Positions 44,334 through 53,380 of a DNA stretch of 64,000 nucleotides are shown here, piece by piece. Numbering within the stretch: position 1 is the stretch's first letter; every line of letters starts with the position of its first letter. The position numbers and the translations under genes were made by a program. A model generated the notes under the pieces. The model did not search any database, had not been told where the DNA came from, and saw nothing but the letters and a program-made list of their open reading frames with translations. Origin of the DNA: an uncultured Ruminococcus sp. (GTDB lineage Bacteria; Bacillota; Clostridia; Oscillospirales; Ruminococcaceae). The stretch spans positions 62,001 through 126,000 of the forward strand of contig CAJTWE010000001.1 in assembly GCA_910579955.1 (NCBI GenBank). The letters run 5' to 3'.

Positions 44334-45064
44334 TGAATCTAATAGATGTAACAAACATGGATTATCTTGATTACAAGAAATTAAACGATAAAATTCGTGA
44401 ATCCTCTGAAGACTGCATAATCAAAGGCTGCTGTGGTCAGAGATTTATCGCTGCCGGTATGTCTGACAAAAACATTACCATTGATGGAATTCCCGGAAAT
44501 GCCCTTGGTGCATACTTAAACGGTGCTGAAATTACAGTAAAAGCAAATGCTCAGGATGCAGTTGGGGATACCATGAATGAAGGAAAAATTATTATTCATG
44601 GCAATATCGGCGATGCGGCAGGATACGCAATGCGTGGCGGAAAAATATTTGTAAAAGGAAATGCAGGCTATCGTGCTGGCATCCATATGAAACAGTATAA
44701 AGATAAAATACCTGTTATGGTCATTGGCGGAACAGCTGGAAGCTTCCTTGGAGAATATCAAGCCGGCGGTATAATTATTATACTTGGACTTAATTCAAAT
44801 GATAATCGTATTGTTGGAAACTTCCCTTGTACTGGAATGCATGGCGGTAAGATGTTGCTTAGAGGAAAATGCCAAGATATCAAATTTCCTCAACAGATAA
44901 CTGCAAGAGAAGCCTATTCGGATGATATGGCTGAAATTAAAAAGTATGTATCTGAATTCTGTGAATATTTCGATGCTGATATAAACGAAATAATGGATTC
45001 TCCGTTTACCGTAGTAACTCCTGACAGCAGCAACCCATTCAAACAAATGTACGTTGCAAACTAA
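44333..45064 (+). CDS. Glutamate synthase GXGXG-domain subunit
   Basis: A 243-residue right-handed beta-helix protein matching the C-terminal GXGXG domain of glutamate synthase, here a separate polypeptide. Repeated motifs include GIPGNALGAYLNGAEI, VGDTMNEGKIIIHGN, AGYAMRGGKIFVKGNAGYRAG and GGTAGSFLGEYQAGG. The domain is structural and helps hold the ammonia tunnel. It completes the three-part synthase and is followed by a shared terminator. Confidence 0.92.
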   Translation: MNLIDVTNMDYLDYKKLNDKIRESSEDCIIKGCCGQRFIAAGMSDKNITIDGIPGNALGAYLNGAEITVKANAQDAVGDTMNEGKIIIHGNIGDAAGYAMRGGKIFVKGNAGYRAGIHMKQYKDKIPVMVIGGTAGSFLGEYQAGGIIIILGLNSNDNRIVGNFPCTGMHGGKMLLRGKCQDIKFPQQITAREAYSDDMAEIKKYVSEFCEYFDADINEIMDSPFTVVTPDSSNPFKQMYVAN

Positions 45065-45113
45065 AAGCAAAAGATAGCATACTGACATCTTTCATAAATC
45101 TCACAAACTAACA

Positions 45114-45156
45114 AAAAGCGCATCAGATTTACATTTATCTGATGCGCTTTTATTAT
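45114..45156. terminator. Bidirectional terminator, glutamate synthase operon / ABC permease
   Basis: A perfect 15-bp stem (45114-45128 with 45137-45151), A-rich before and T-rich after, between converging genes. Confidence 0.88.
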
Positions 45157-45167
45157 TTATTTTACTA

Positions 45168-46070
45168 TTATTTTTCCTTTTTTCTAAGGCAAGCACTCAT
45201 TGGAATATATATTGCAAGAAGTACTGCAATAGAAACAATAAGAATAATATACATTGAAGAGATCGAAACCTTGTCATCAAAGAAATACAAATTGCAGTCA
45301 ACCGAATCCTTTACTGCCTCAACAACTTCCTTTGGAAAGCCTGAATCTTTCATCTCTTCAAAAACTCCTCGCATAGCATGATTTCTAAGAAGAGAAGTAG
45401 CATATGTACATGGAAGGAAAGATATCACCTTTTGCAGCCCTTCTGAGAACTGAGATATTGGCATATATGCTCCGCATATAAATCCGTAACCTGCACTAAT
45501 GATAGTACCGACAGCTGACATTTGACCACTGCTTGAAAGGAAAAAATTGATAATGCTTGATAAAACAGCACCAAACAATGAAAGTAAAATCACATCAAGC
45601 AGCAAAAGCATAACATCTGCAAAGGTCATATACCAGCCTGAAACATACATATATATATAACCTACTGCTGTTGCTATACCGCAAATAATCAATGTAGATA
45701 AAAGATTTGATACAAAATAACTTATAGCGAGTGTTCTGCTTTTAACAGATGTCATTATAAGGTCACGCCTCGCACCTGTTATTTTATCCTGAACCATAAG
45801 CATATTGGAAGTAAATGCAACAGTTACACATATTACTGCTAAAAGAGATGATATAAGCTGAGCAGCAACACATCCATTTATCAATTTGTCAGAAGTAGAA
45901 AATCCTGCTGAATCAAGCGCACCTCTAAAACTATCTTCGTATACCTTACCAAGAAATGTGCCATACAACACAAGCAGTATCATAGGTGTTATAAGAGAGG
46001 TGAAGAAAAGTGCCTTATCCTTGAAATAAAGCTTTATATTTCGTTTAATAAGTGCTTTAAGCTGTGTCAT
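45168..46070 (-). CDS. ABC-2 type exporter permease
   Basis: A 300-residue membrane protein with about six hydrophobic segments. It has an N-terminal cytoplasmic stretch (LIKRNIKLYFKDKALFFTSLITPMILLVLYG), then an extracellular loop, and a cluster of four spans from about residue 55 to 235, the ABC-2 layout of drug, antibiotic or polysaccharide exporters. It overlaps the ATPase gene upstream by four bases, so the two form one transporter. The substrate cannot be told from sequence. Confidence 0.88.
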   Translation of the reverse strand: MTQLKALIKRNIKLYFKDKALFFTSLITPMILLVLYGTFLGKVYEDSFRGALDSAGFSTSDKLINGCVAAQLISSLLAVICVTVAFTSNMLMVQDKITGARRDLIMTSVKSRTLAISYFVSNLLSTLIICGIATAVGYIYMYVSGWYMTFADVMLLLLDVILLSLFGAVLSSIINFFLSSSGQMSAVGTIISAGYGFICGAYMPISQFSEGLQKVISFLPCTYATSLLRNHAMRGVFEEMKDSGFPKEVVEAVKDSVDCNLYFFDDKVSISSMYIILIVSIAVLLAIYIPMSACLRKKEK

Positions 46071-46981
46071 TTTACTGCCCCCCCTGTAAGATTTTTTCCT
46101 GTCACTGAAAGGAATACATCGTCCATCTTTCCTTTTATGACTTCATAATCTTTGAACAGATCCGGATGCTTTATAATAAGTTCTGTAGCAGAGGCTGTAT
46201 CAGGAACAGATACTCTATATGCATTATTTATATTTACATATGGAACGCAAAGAGCCTTTACATCATTTTCATTTACTCCGTACAGAGTAATATAATCTCC
46301 TGTATATGTATTTTTCAGCATAAGAGGTGTACCCTCAGCGGAGATCTTTCCGCTGTCGAGTATCACTACATAATCTGCATCTGCGGCTTCTTCCATGTAA
46401 TGAGTAGTGAGAAAAACCGTCATGTTGTTATCTTCTCTCATCTGGGTAACTGCGTCCCACAAAAGCTTTCTTGTCTGAGGGTCAAGACCCGTAGTAGGCT
46501 CATCAAGTATTAGTATCTTAGGCTCATGAATAAGCGCTCTTGCTATATCTATTCTTCTTCTCTGTCCTCCTGAAAGCTTGCCGACTGTGCGTTTCATAAG
46601 ATTCTTAAAATCCAAAAGCTCTGCAAGCTCATCAAGACGACTTTTAAATTCGTTCTTTGTTATGCCATAAAGAGCACTGCGACATTCCAGATTATCAATA
46701 ACAGAGAGCTTTTTGTCCAATACGGAATTTTGAAAAACTACCCCAAGATTTCGTCTTACTGTATCAAGCTCTTTGTCCAGATCAGCTCCGCCGATTTTCA
46801 CATTTCCTGAGTCTTTAGCCAACTGACCACACATAATGCTAATGGTGGTAGACTTGCCTGCGCCGTTTACTCCGAGAAATGCGAAAAGCTCGCCCTCTTT
46901 TACCTTAAAGCTCAGATCGTCTACGGCTTTTACCTCACCAAAACGCTTGCTAAGGTGTTCGATTTCAATAATATTGCCCAT
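46067..46981 (-). CDS. ABC exporter ATP-binding protein
   Basis: A 304-residue ATPase with Walker A GVNGAGKSTT, signature LSGGQRRRIDIARAL, Walker B ILILDEPTTGLDP and the switch His in LTTHYMEEA. The DrrA/NodI-like C-terminal extension (about 220-304) is present. AAGGAG precedes the ATG. The GH1 gene ends 17 bases upstream, so the exporter may be read from the glycosidase transcript. Confidence 0.93.
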   Translation of the reverse strand: MGNIIEIEHLSKRFGEVKAVDDLSFKVKEGELFAFLGVNGAGKSTTISIMCGQLAKDSGNVKIGGADLDKELDTVRRNLGVVFQNSVLDKKLSVIDNLECRSALYGITKNEFKSRLDELAELLDFKNLMKRTVGKLSGGQRRRIDIARALIHEPKILILDEPTTGLDPQTRKLLWDAVTQMREDNNMTVFLTTHYMEEAADADYVVILDSGKISAEGTPLMLKNTYTGDYITLYGVNENDVKALCVPYVNINNAYRVSVPDTASATELIIKHPDLFKDYEVIKGKMDDVFLSVTGKNLTGGAVK

Positions 46982-46998
46982 AAATTTCTCCTTATAAA

Positions 46999-48354
46999 TT
47001 ACAGATTTTCGCCGTTTGTCTTTATAACCTCGCTATAGAAACCTGCTGAATCCTTAAGGGTACGCTTTTGAGTATCATAGTCAACATGGATTATACCAAA
47101 TCTTTCACTGTAGCCATATGCCCACTCAAAATTATCAAGCAGTGACCAGAGGAAATATCCTCTTACGTCTACTCCCTCTTCTACTGCCTTTTTAAGACCA
47201 CTCAGATATCCCTTAAGATAACTGATTCGCTCATCATCATGAACCATTCCATCAGCAGAAACAGTGTCGAGGCATGATTTACCGTTTTCACTTATAATAA
47301 GCGGAGTTTTATATCTCTCTGTAATAAACTTTGCACCCCAATATATACAATCATGAGTAACAGGCCAGTTATGCGGTGCATTTTTAAAACCGCCCGGATC
47401 TTTGACAAGTTCGACCTTTCCAGTTTTTCCTGACACTGTCATACCCCAGTAAACATTATGGCCAAGAAAATCTATAGGCTGGCTTATAAGCTTCATATCA
47501 TCCTCTGTTATCTTTGGCATACATTGCTCACAGAACTGCATTTCACGCTCCGGATAATGTCCAAAGATTATAGGATCACTGTACCAGCTGATACTGTTAG
47601 GCGCAAATGAAGGATCGTCAAACTCAAACATTGAGCGTCTTGCAGCTTCAATATCATCAGCAGAATTTGTCTCAGGCATATTCATACAGCCGCAAGGAGC
47701 ATATCCAATGTTAAGCTTCTGCTTGCCGTATATTCTAAGCGCTGCAACTGCTGCACCATGAGCCTTCAAAAGATTATGCATTACTTCAAAAAGTTCAGGA
47801 TCTGTAAGCTTTAAACCAGGTGCAAGTCCACCTGACTGATAGCCCATACCCACTATTACCTGTGGTTCATTGATAGTAAAGAAATTCTTAACCCTATCTG
47901 AAAAGTAAGTTGCTACGACTTTCGCATATTCTGCAAACCATCTTACGATCTCAGGATTTCTCCAGCCGCCTTTTTTATCAATTTCCAAAGGCAAATCCCA
48001 ATGATAAAGTGTGATAAACGGTTCAATGCCATTTATAAGCAGCTCGTCAATGAGGTCATTGTAGAATTTTATGCCTGACAAATTTACCTTGCCTGTTCCA
48101 GTTGGCATTATTCTTGACCAGCTTATTGAAAAGCGGTAGGCCTTCAGACCGATTTTCTTCATAAGTGCCACATCTTCTTTGAATCTATGATAATGATCAC
48201 AAGCGATCTCACCATTATCATCGTTCAAAATATTTCCATGTATTCTGCAAAAGGTATCAAAAATGTTAAGTCCTTTTCCGTCCTCATTGAATGCACCCTC
48301 AACCTGATAAGCAGCTGTAGCTGCGCCCCAAATAAAATTATTATTAAAGCTCAT
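46999..48354 (-). CDS. bglA: GH1 beta-glucosidase
   Basis: A 451-residue cytoplasmic family 1 glycosidase. Acid/base Glu163 lies in FTINEPQ and nucleophile Glu356 in LIISENG. The start FIWGAATAAYQVEGA is typical, and length is full. There is no signal peptide, so it acts on imported cellobiose or other short beta-glucosides. Because no phospho-binding motif could be judged by eye, 6-phospho-beta-glucosidase activity is not excluded. AAGGAG lies 8 bases before the ATG. The secreted GH5 cellulase is the gene just upstream, which fits sequential cellulose breakdown. Confidence 0.92.
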   Translation of the reverse strand: MSFNNNFIWGAATAAYQVEGAFNEDGKGLNIFDTFCRIHGNILNDDNGEIACDHYHRFKEDVALMKKIGLKAYRFSISWSRIMPTGTGKVNLSGIKFYNDLIDELLINGIEPFITLYHWDLPLEIDKKGGWRNPEIVRWFAEYAKVVATYFSDRVKNFFTINEPQVIVGMGYQSGGLAPGLKLTDPELFEVMHNLLKAHGAAVAALRIYGKQKLNIGYAPCGCMNMPETNSADDIEAARRSMFEFDDPSFAPNSISWYSDPIIFGHYPEREMQFCEQCMPKITEDDMKLISQPIDFLGHNVYWGMTVSGKTGKVELVKDPGGFKNAPHNWPVTHDCIYWGAKFITERYKTPLIISENGKSCLDTVSADGMVHDDERISYLKGYLSGLKKAVEEGVDVRGYFLWSLLDNFEWAYGYSERFGIIHVDYDTQKRTLKDSAGFYSEVIKTNGENL

Positions 48355-48377
48355 TGTAAAAACTCCTTTATTTATAT

Positions 48378-49721
48378 TTAAAGATTCATAAGTTCATCCT
48401 TCATCATTGCAAGGTCTATTACATTTATTTTTCCATCTTGGCTTACATCAGCAGCCTCTAAAGCACTTAATGTACCTGCATTTACAAGCCATTTTTGCAA
48501 CGCTACAACATCGCTTAAATTAAACTTACCGTCGGCGTTTACATCATATTTTATATCAGCAGGCTTATCCTCCGGTATACTCATGAGAAGCTCTTTAAGC
48601 TGTGGATCTGTAAGCTTACAGGTGCTACGGTCATAATGCAAACCTGTAACATCCCACAATACAGGACAAATCTGTCTATCATATGCAGCCTTGCATACTG
48701 AGCTTAAAAATCTTCTTACTGATTCCTCTTCCTTATTCTTCTTAGGACAGCCATATTCCCCAATAATTACAGGGATTCCCTTATCAATGAAAGTAGTTTT
48801 CATAAGATCCATCTGCTGATTAAGCTCTGCGTATTCGCTTTCTGTGCCCCATGTGGAACTCATTTTACCCCAGTCCGCATCTTCTTCCAAAATGGCAAAG
48901 GTAGATGGAGTATAGTAATGTACGGAAACAGCACATCTATTTTCAGGGTCATAAGGCATTTCAAAAAGCGGATCACAAGTCAAATCAATTGATGTATTAT
49001 AACCTGAAATAAGCAGATGACGTTTAGAATTATTGCCTCCTGAATTTCTTACAACATCTACAAACTTCTGATTTATTTGATTTACAAGTGAATAGGAATC
49101 CTCCTTACCATCTGGACCACCCCATTGATTCCATATGGAGTTCCAACCAAGCTCTTCATTCTGAGATTCAAAAATCAAATAATCTCCATAATCCTTAAAG
49201 CCTTCGCATATCTGCTCCCACATTGTTGTGAAACGCTTCATATTTTCATCTTTGTTATCAGGAAATGTGTTTACCCAGCCATTATCCCAATGAATATTGA
49301 TGATAGCATACATATCTGATTCTATCGTCCAGCTTACAAGCTCCTGAACACGCTGCATATATTTTTCACTAATGGTATAGTTATCACCCATCATATTTGA
49401 CCATGCTACAGGTATTCTGACAACGCCAAAGCCCTCTTCTGCATAACCGCTTATCATTTCTCTTGTAATTACCGGACTGCCCCACGCTGTTTCATAGGAA
49501 GCAACTGTTCCATCACCCCACTGCGCAATCCAGTCTCCGGCTGATTCCATAGTATTACCGAGGTTTATTCCTATTCCCATGTCACGAACAAGCTCCATAG
49601 TAGTAATCTCCCTCATTTCACTATGAATATCGGCAGCATCTGCCGTAACTGTAAACCCAGCCAGAGATGTAAGTGCAGCTACTGCTGCAACAAGTATAAT
49701 TTTTATTTTATTAATAATCAT
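48378..49721 (-). CDS. Cellulosomal GH5 endoglucanase with C-terminal dockerin
   Basis: A 447-residue secreted endo-beta-glucanase. Signal peptide to about residue 29 (ADAAD). GH5 barrel about 40-380: GINLGNTMES, VRIPVAWSN, INIHWDNGW, acid/base Glu189 in FESQNEE and nucleophile Glu322 in IIGEYG. A short dockerin spans about 388-447 with two Ca-binding repeats (DVNADGKFNLSD, DVSQDGKINVID). The dockerin is terminal, unlike the internal ones in the xylan enzymes. AGGAGG precedes the ATG. GH1 follows 23 bases downstream; the BSH-like gene is 29 bases upstream. Confidence 0.94.
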   Translation of the reverse strand: MIINKIKIILVAAVAALTSLAGFTVTADAADIHSEMREITTMELVRDMGIGINLGNTMESAGDWIAQWGDGTVASYETAWGSPVITREMISGYAEEGFGVVRIPVAWSNMMGDNYTISEKYMQRVQELVSWTIESDMYAIINIHWDNGWVNTFPDNKDENMKRFTTMWEQICEGFKDYGDYLIFESQNEELGWNSIWNQWGGPDGKEDSYSLVNQINQKFVDVVRNSGGNNSKRHLLISGYNTSIDLTCDPLFEMPYDPENRCAVSVHYYTPSTFAILEEDADWGKMSSTWGTESEYAELNQQMDLMKTTFIDKGIPVIIGEYGCPKKNKEEESVRRFLSSVCKAAYDRQICPVLWDVTGLHYDRSTCKLTDPQLKELLMSIPEDKPADIKYDVNADGKFNLSDVVALQKWLVNAGTLSALEAADVSQDGKINVIDLAMMKDELMNL

Positions 49722-49750
49722 TTTATCTTCCTCCTGATATACACTGACAT

Positions 49751-50734
49751 TTACGAATAAGAATTTTGTTGTCTTATCTGTTCTTCCTCGATCAAATCAA
49801 AACATATAAGCTCTTTTTGGTCTAAATTTTCTAGAGACATATCAACAGCTGTTATCTGATGATTATTATAAGTTGTATAGTAATATATACCTCTATTCGC
49901 ATTACAGCAGGATGTATATATAGTGATTTCATATTCTCCATTTGCAGCTTCACAGCATCCTCTTTGCTGATATACACTTCCAAGAATATGAAAAAGCTGG
50001 CCTACACTCTCTTCTTCTGAATCACCCGATATAGAATTAAGTGCCACAAAAGCTGCTCTTACAAATCTTGACTGCGATGAAAGATCACCCGGAAGTCCAA
50101 TCGCACCCATTCCACGGCTATGTGGATATAGATTTAATTTTTTGGAAAATTGATTTTCTGGTGATTTTGTAGACAAACTCATATAATTATTGAGTTGAAG
50201 CATCTGCTCAGGAAAAGTCGGATTATTGGTAAGTACTCCAACAGGATTATCATATACTTTTATTCCATCATTTACAGATTCAACTGTTATAGTGCTTTGT
50301 TGGTCAGAAATTATCCAGTGAAGCTGTGCAGCGGGCATATTTTCACTAAATGAAGTATTTACAAGAGCCATTCTTGAAATAAGTCTCTTAGCTTCCTGCA
50401 CAGTAGCGCACTGACTCAATATCCACGGAATAAATTCAAACTGAGCTATATTGCATTTTCCTTTAATAAGCCCCGTATAATGAGCGTTTCCTACAAAATT
50501 TAGTCCTGCCATGCAAAGCCCTTTTTCATTTACGGCATCATAATAAAGAGGATAATTTTGTGCAATGTGAGCTATTCCCATTATTGCGTAATGTTTCTTT
50601 ATTTCACCGGCATGACGAAATTTGAATGCAAAATTTCGTGGAGTAATAGTTACTTTTTCACCATATGAAAATTCATAATCAAGAGTTCTTCCAAAGTAAA
50701 AGTCTCTTGTCTTATAAGTCGCCGCTGTGCACAT
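49751..50734 (-). CDS. Choloylglycine hydrolase-family amidase, probable bile salt hydrolase
   Basis: A 327-residue N-terminal nucleophile hydrolase with Cys2 directly after the initiator Met (MCTAATYKTRDFYFGRTLDYE). The residues expected of bile salt hydrolases are all present in order: Cys2, Arg16, Asp19, Asn79 (AGLNF), Asn171 (LTNNPTF) and an Arg at about 223 (SSQSRF). IYYYTTYNNHQITAVD near the end also matches clostridial conjugated bile acid hydrolases. Deconjugation of bile salts is therefore plausible; penicillin V acylase or N-acyl homoserine lactone acylase activity is the alternative. There is no signal peptide, as usual. It lies between the GH5 cellulase and a flavodiiron protein on one strand. 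Confidence 0.88.
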   Translation of the reverse strand: MCTAATYKTRDFYFGRTLDYEFSYGEKVTITPRNFAFKFRHAGEIKKHYAIMGIAHIAQNYPLYYDAVNEKGLCMAGLNFVGNAHYTGLIKGKCNIAQFEFIPWILSQCATVQEAKRLISRMALVNTSFSENMPAAQLHWIISDQQSTITVESVNDGIKVYDNPVGVLTNNPTFPEQMLQLNNYMSLSTKSPENQFSKKLNLYPHSRGMGAIGLPGDLSSQSRFVRAAFVALNSISGDSEEESVGQLFHILGSVYQQRGCCEAANGEYEITIYTSCCNANRGIYYYTTYNNHQITAVDMSLENLDQKELICFDLIEEEQIRQQNSYS

Positions 50735-50786
50735 ATTATGCCTCCATTTAAATCAGTAAAAATATGGCTGCCTAGTTTTATAAAAA

Positions 50787-51944
50787 TCAATTTTTCATAA
50801 GTTCTTCTGCCAAATTATCTATTTGAGCACGATTTTCATCACTAAGAGCGGACATGATCTTTACATTGTTTTCTGTAAAAGTCAGATTTTTGGAATTTTC
50901 AAGCATCTTTGCCATAACCTTTGCAGCCATAGGTGCCCAGCTGCCGTTTTCTATAAATGCCACGGTACGGTTTTGAAAATTATGCTCTGTAAGATGATTA
51001 ATGAACTCCTTCATAAATGGGAAAACGTCGCCATTATAAGTCGGTGTTGCCAATACAAGCTTATCATATCTGAAAGCATCTTCCACAGCTTCTGCCATAT
51101 CACATCTTGCAAGATCAGAAACAGCAACCTTAAGACAACCTTTTTCAGTCAGTTTTTCTGCCAAAAGCTCTGCTGCCTCTTTAGTATTACCGTAAACAGA
51201 GGCATAAGCAATAGTTACTCCGCTGCTTTCCGGTACATATGATGTCCACTTATTATAGAGATCAAGATAATATTCAAGATTCTCACTAAGCACTGGACCA
51301 TGAAGCGGACAGATAATGTTTATATCAAGAGTTGCTGCCTTTTTAAGGAGCATCTGTGCCTGAACGCCATATTTTCCGACAATGCCAAAATAATATCTAC
51401 GAGCCTCGCAAGCCCAGTCCTCTTCTTCATCAAGTGCGCCAAATTTACCAAAAGCATCAGCAGAAAACAGTATCTTATCAGCACTATCATAAGATACTAT
51501 TACTTCTGGCCAATGAACCATTGGTGCTGTCATAAATGTGAGTGTATGTTTACCGAGCTCCAATTTGTCTCCCTCACCCACAACAATTCTTCTATCGCTG
51601 TAATCTGTACCAAAAAAGTTCTTCATCATTACAAAAGCCTTTGCAGAAGCAACGACAACAGCATCCGGATAAAGTGCAGTAAATGCTGCTATATTAGCAG
51701 AGTGGTCTGGTTCCATGTGATGTACAACAAGATAATCGGGCTTTCTTTCACCTAAAACTGTTTTAAGATTAGCAAGCCACTCTTCTCCAAAATTCTTGTC
51801 AACAGTATCCATAACAGCAATCTTATCATCTGCAATAACATATGAATTATACGCCATTCCGTTAGGAATTACATATTGTCCCTCAAAAAGATCGCTTTTA
51901 TGATCATTTACTCCAACGTAAAAAATATCGCTTGTAACATTCAT
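50787..51944 (-). CDS. fprA: Flavodiiron protein (A-type flavoprotein)
   Basis: A 385-residue oxygen or nitric oxide reductase. The N-terminal metallo-beta-lactamase-like domain binds the di-iron site through VVHHMEPDHSANI (H-x-E-x-D-H) and later ligands including CPLHGPVL; the C-terminal flavodoxin domain (about 250-385) starts TIAYASVYGNTKEAAELL. No rubredoxin domain is fused, so electrons come from a separate partner. It likely removes oxygen in this anaerobe. ATG 51944 has GGAGG 8 bases upstream and gives the family N-terminus; an ATG at 51959 lies within that region and is rejected. Confidence 0.94.
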   Translation of the reverse strand: MNVTSDIFYVGVNDHKSDLFEGQYVIPNGMAYNSYVIADDKIAVMDTVDKNFGEEWLANLKTVLGERKPDYLVVHHMEPDHSANIAAFTALYPDAVVVASAKAFVMMKNFFGTDYSDRRIVVGEGDKLELGKHTLTFMTAPMVHWPEVIVSYDSADKILFSADAFGKFGALDEEEDWACEARRYYFGIVGKYGVQAQMLLKKAATLDINIICPLHGPVLSENLEYYLDLYNKWTSYVPESSGVTIAYASVYGNTKEAAELLAEKLTEKGCLKVAVSDLARCDMAEAVEDAFRYDKLVLATPTYNGDVFPFMKEFINHLTEHNFQNRTVAFIENGSWAPMAAKVMAKMLENSKNLTFTENNVKIMSALSDENRAQIDNLAEELMKN

Positions 51945-52003
51945 ATTTATATCCTCCATTTTAACTTAAAAGTTGCTGCAAAAAAGCAGCTTCTTATAAA
52001 AAA

Positions 52004-52032
52004 ATTATACTATAATATTGAATACATGTCAA
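52004..52032 (-). promoter_or_regulatory. Promoter of flavodiiron protein gene
   Basis: Minus strand TTGACA (52032-52027), 17-base spacer, TATAAT (52009-52004), perfect hexamers. Genes down to 45168 lack an obvious terminator and may be read from here. Confidence 0.85.
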
Positions 52033-52056
52033 TAGTTTCACAAACAACTACAACAC

Positions 52057-52098
52057 AAAAGCAGTCAATGCGCAAATTAAAACGCTTTGACTGCTTTT
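52057..52098 (-). terminator. Terminator of MacB-like exporter operon
   Basis: AAAAGCAGTCAA (52057-52068) pairs with TTGACTGCTTTT (52087-52098), just after the permease stop, with T's at the 3' side on the minus strand. Confidence 0.75.
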
Positions 52099-52108
52099 AT
52101 AAAAATTA

Positions 52109-53368
52109 TTACTCGTAACGCAATGCGTCAATAGGATTTAGGTTAGCCGCTTTAACAGAAGGAATAAGTCCAAATATAATACCCACTGCCATTGAGAATA
52201 TTACAGAAACAACAATAGATACTGAGCTTATAGCCACAGGTACAGAGGCTATCTTTGAAATAAGCTGTGCAAGTCCTATTCCTATTCCCACACCGATAAT
52301 GCCGCCAATGCTTGTGAGAACTGACGCTTCTGTAAGAAACTGTATAAGAATACGTCTTTTTTTAGCTCCTACCGCCTTTTTAAGACCTATCTCTCTTGTT
52401 CGCTCTGTAACTGAAACAAGCATAATGTTCATAACACCAATACCACCAACAAGAAGTGAAATACTTGCGATCCAGATAAGCATTGTATTTGTAGATGAAC
52501 TAAGATCTTGCAAAGATTTAGCCTGTCCTAAAATATCCTCACTCTGATACTTTATCTGCATATCACTGTCATTTGTTACCTGAACAGTTGTATTGAGAAG
52601 ATCGGATACCTTTTTTCCTACTGTAGGCATGCTGTCAGTGTCAACTGCTTTTGCAAGACAGTTTTCAGGTTCGTCGAATCTGTAAACAATAGGCCATGAA
52701 TTTCCGGGAATAAACATTTTTCCACCGGAAGTCTGCATATATGTCCAGTAATCTTCTTCTGAATTTATTACCGGTTCAAAAGGATTAGATTCAACAGCAA
52801 CACCTATAACAACAAAAGGTTCAGTTCCTATATCAACAATCTGACCTATAGGATCTTCTGAGGAAAACAAGCTTTTCACAGCTGTATTATCAAGAATTAC
52901 TACCTTTGAATTATTGTTGTATTCATTATTTGTAAAGCCTCTTCCCTGCTGAATCTGATAACCTGCCGTATTAAAGTAATTTTCATCTATACCAAACATT
53001 GCGCCGCTGAACTGACTATTACGATAGTAGACATTTTCACAATATGAACGTGTGCGGTAAAATGAAACAGATTCAACTTCATCAAATTCAGCTATCTGAT
53101 TGCGAATGTCATCTGATACTACAGGCACTCCTTCGGGGGATTCCTGATAGGAAAAGTCATATGGACTTTCTCCTTGATAAAGCTGCACTGCTACAGCATT
53201 GTTTCCAGCACCGATAAGATTGTTTTTTATCTGCTCATTAGTACCTTTAATAGTGGAAACGATCGCAATTATAGCTGCGATTCCTATAATTATACCAAGC
53301 ATTGTAAGGAGCGAACGCACCTTATGTGATAAAATCCCCTGCAAGGATAAACGTATATTTTCAAGCAT
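52109..53368 (-). CDS. MacB/FtsX-family ABC transporter permease
   Basis: A 419-residue membrane protein with one N-terminal span (about 18-40), a large extracytoplasmic domain (about 45-285), and three C-terminal spans, the MacB fold. LSLQGILSHKVRSLLTMLGIIIGIAAIIAIVS and the C-terminal ERTREIGLKKAVGAKKRRI are family signatures. Such permeases work with an ATPase and an adaptor to move peptides, drugs or lipoproteins from the outer membrane face. It is last in an operon with two adaptors and one ATPase. GGAGG precedes the ATG. Confidence 0.93.
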   Translation of the reverse strand: MLENIRLSLQGILSHKVRSLLTMLGIIIGIAAIIAIVSTIKGTNEQIKNNLIGAGNNAVAVQLYQGESPYDFSYQESPEGVPVVSDDIRNQIAEFDEVESVSFYRTRSYCENVYYRNSQFSGAMFGIDENYFNTAGYQIQQGRGFTNNEYNNNSKVVILDNTAVKSLFSSEDPIGQIVDIGTEPFVVIGVAVESNPFEPVINSEEDYWTYMQTSGGKMFIPGNSWPIVYRFDEPENCLAKAVDTDSMPTVGKKVSDLLNTTVQVTNDSDMQIKYQSEDILGQAKSLQDLSSSTNTMLIWIASISLLVGGIGVMNIMLVSVTERTREIGLKKAVGAKKRRILIQFLTEASVLTSIGGIIGVGIGIGLAQLISKIASVPVAISSVSIVVSVIFSMAVGIIFGLIPSVKAANLNPIDALRYE

Positions 53369-53380
53369 ATCGTACCTCCG

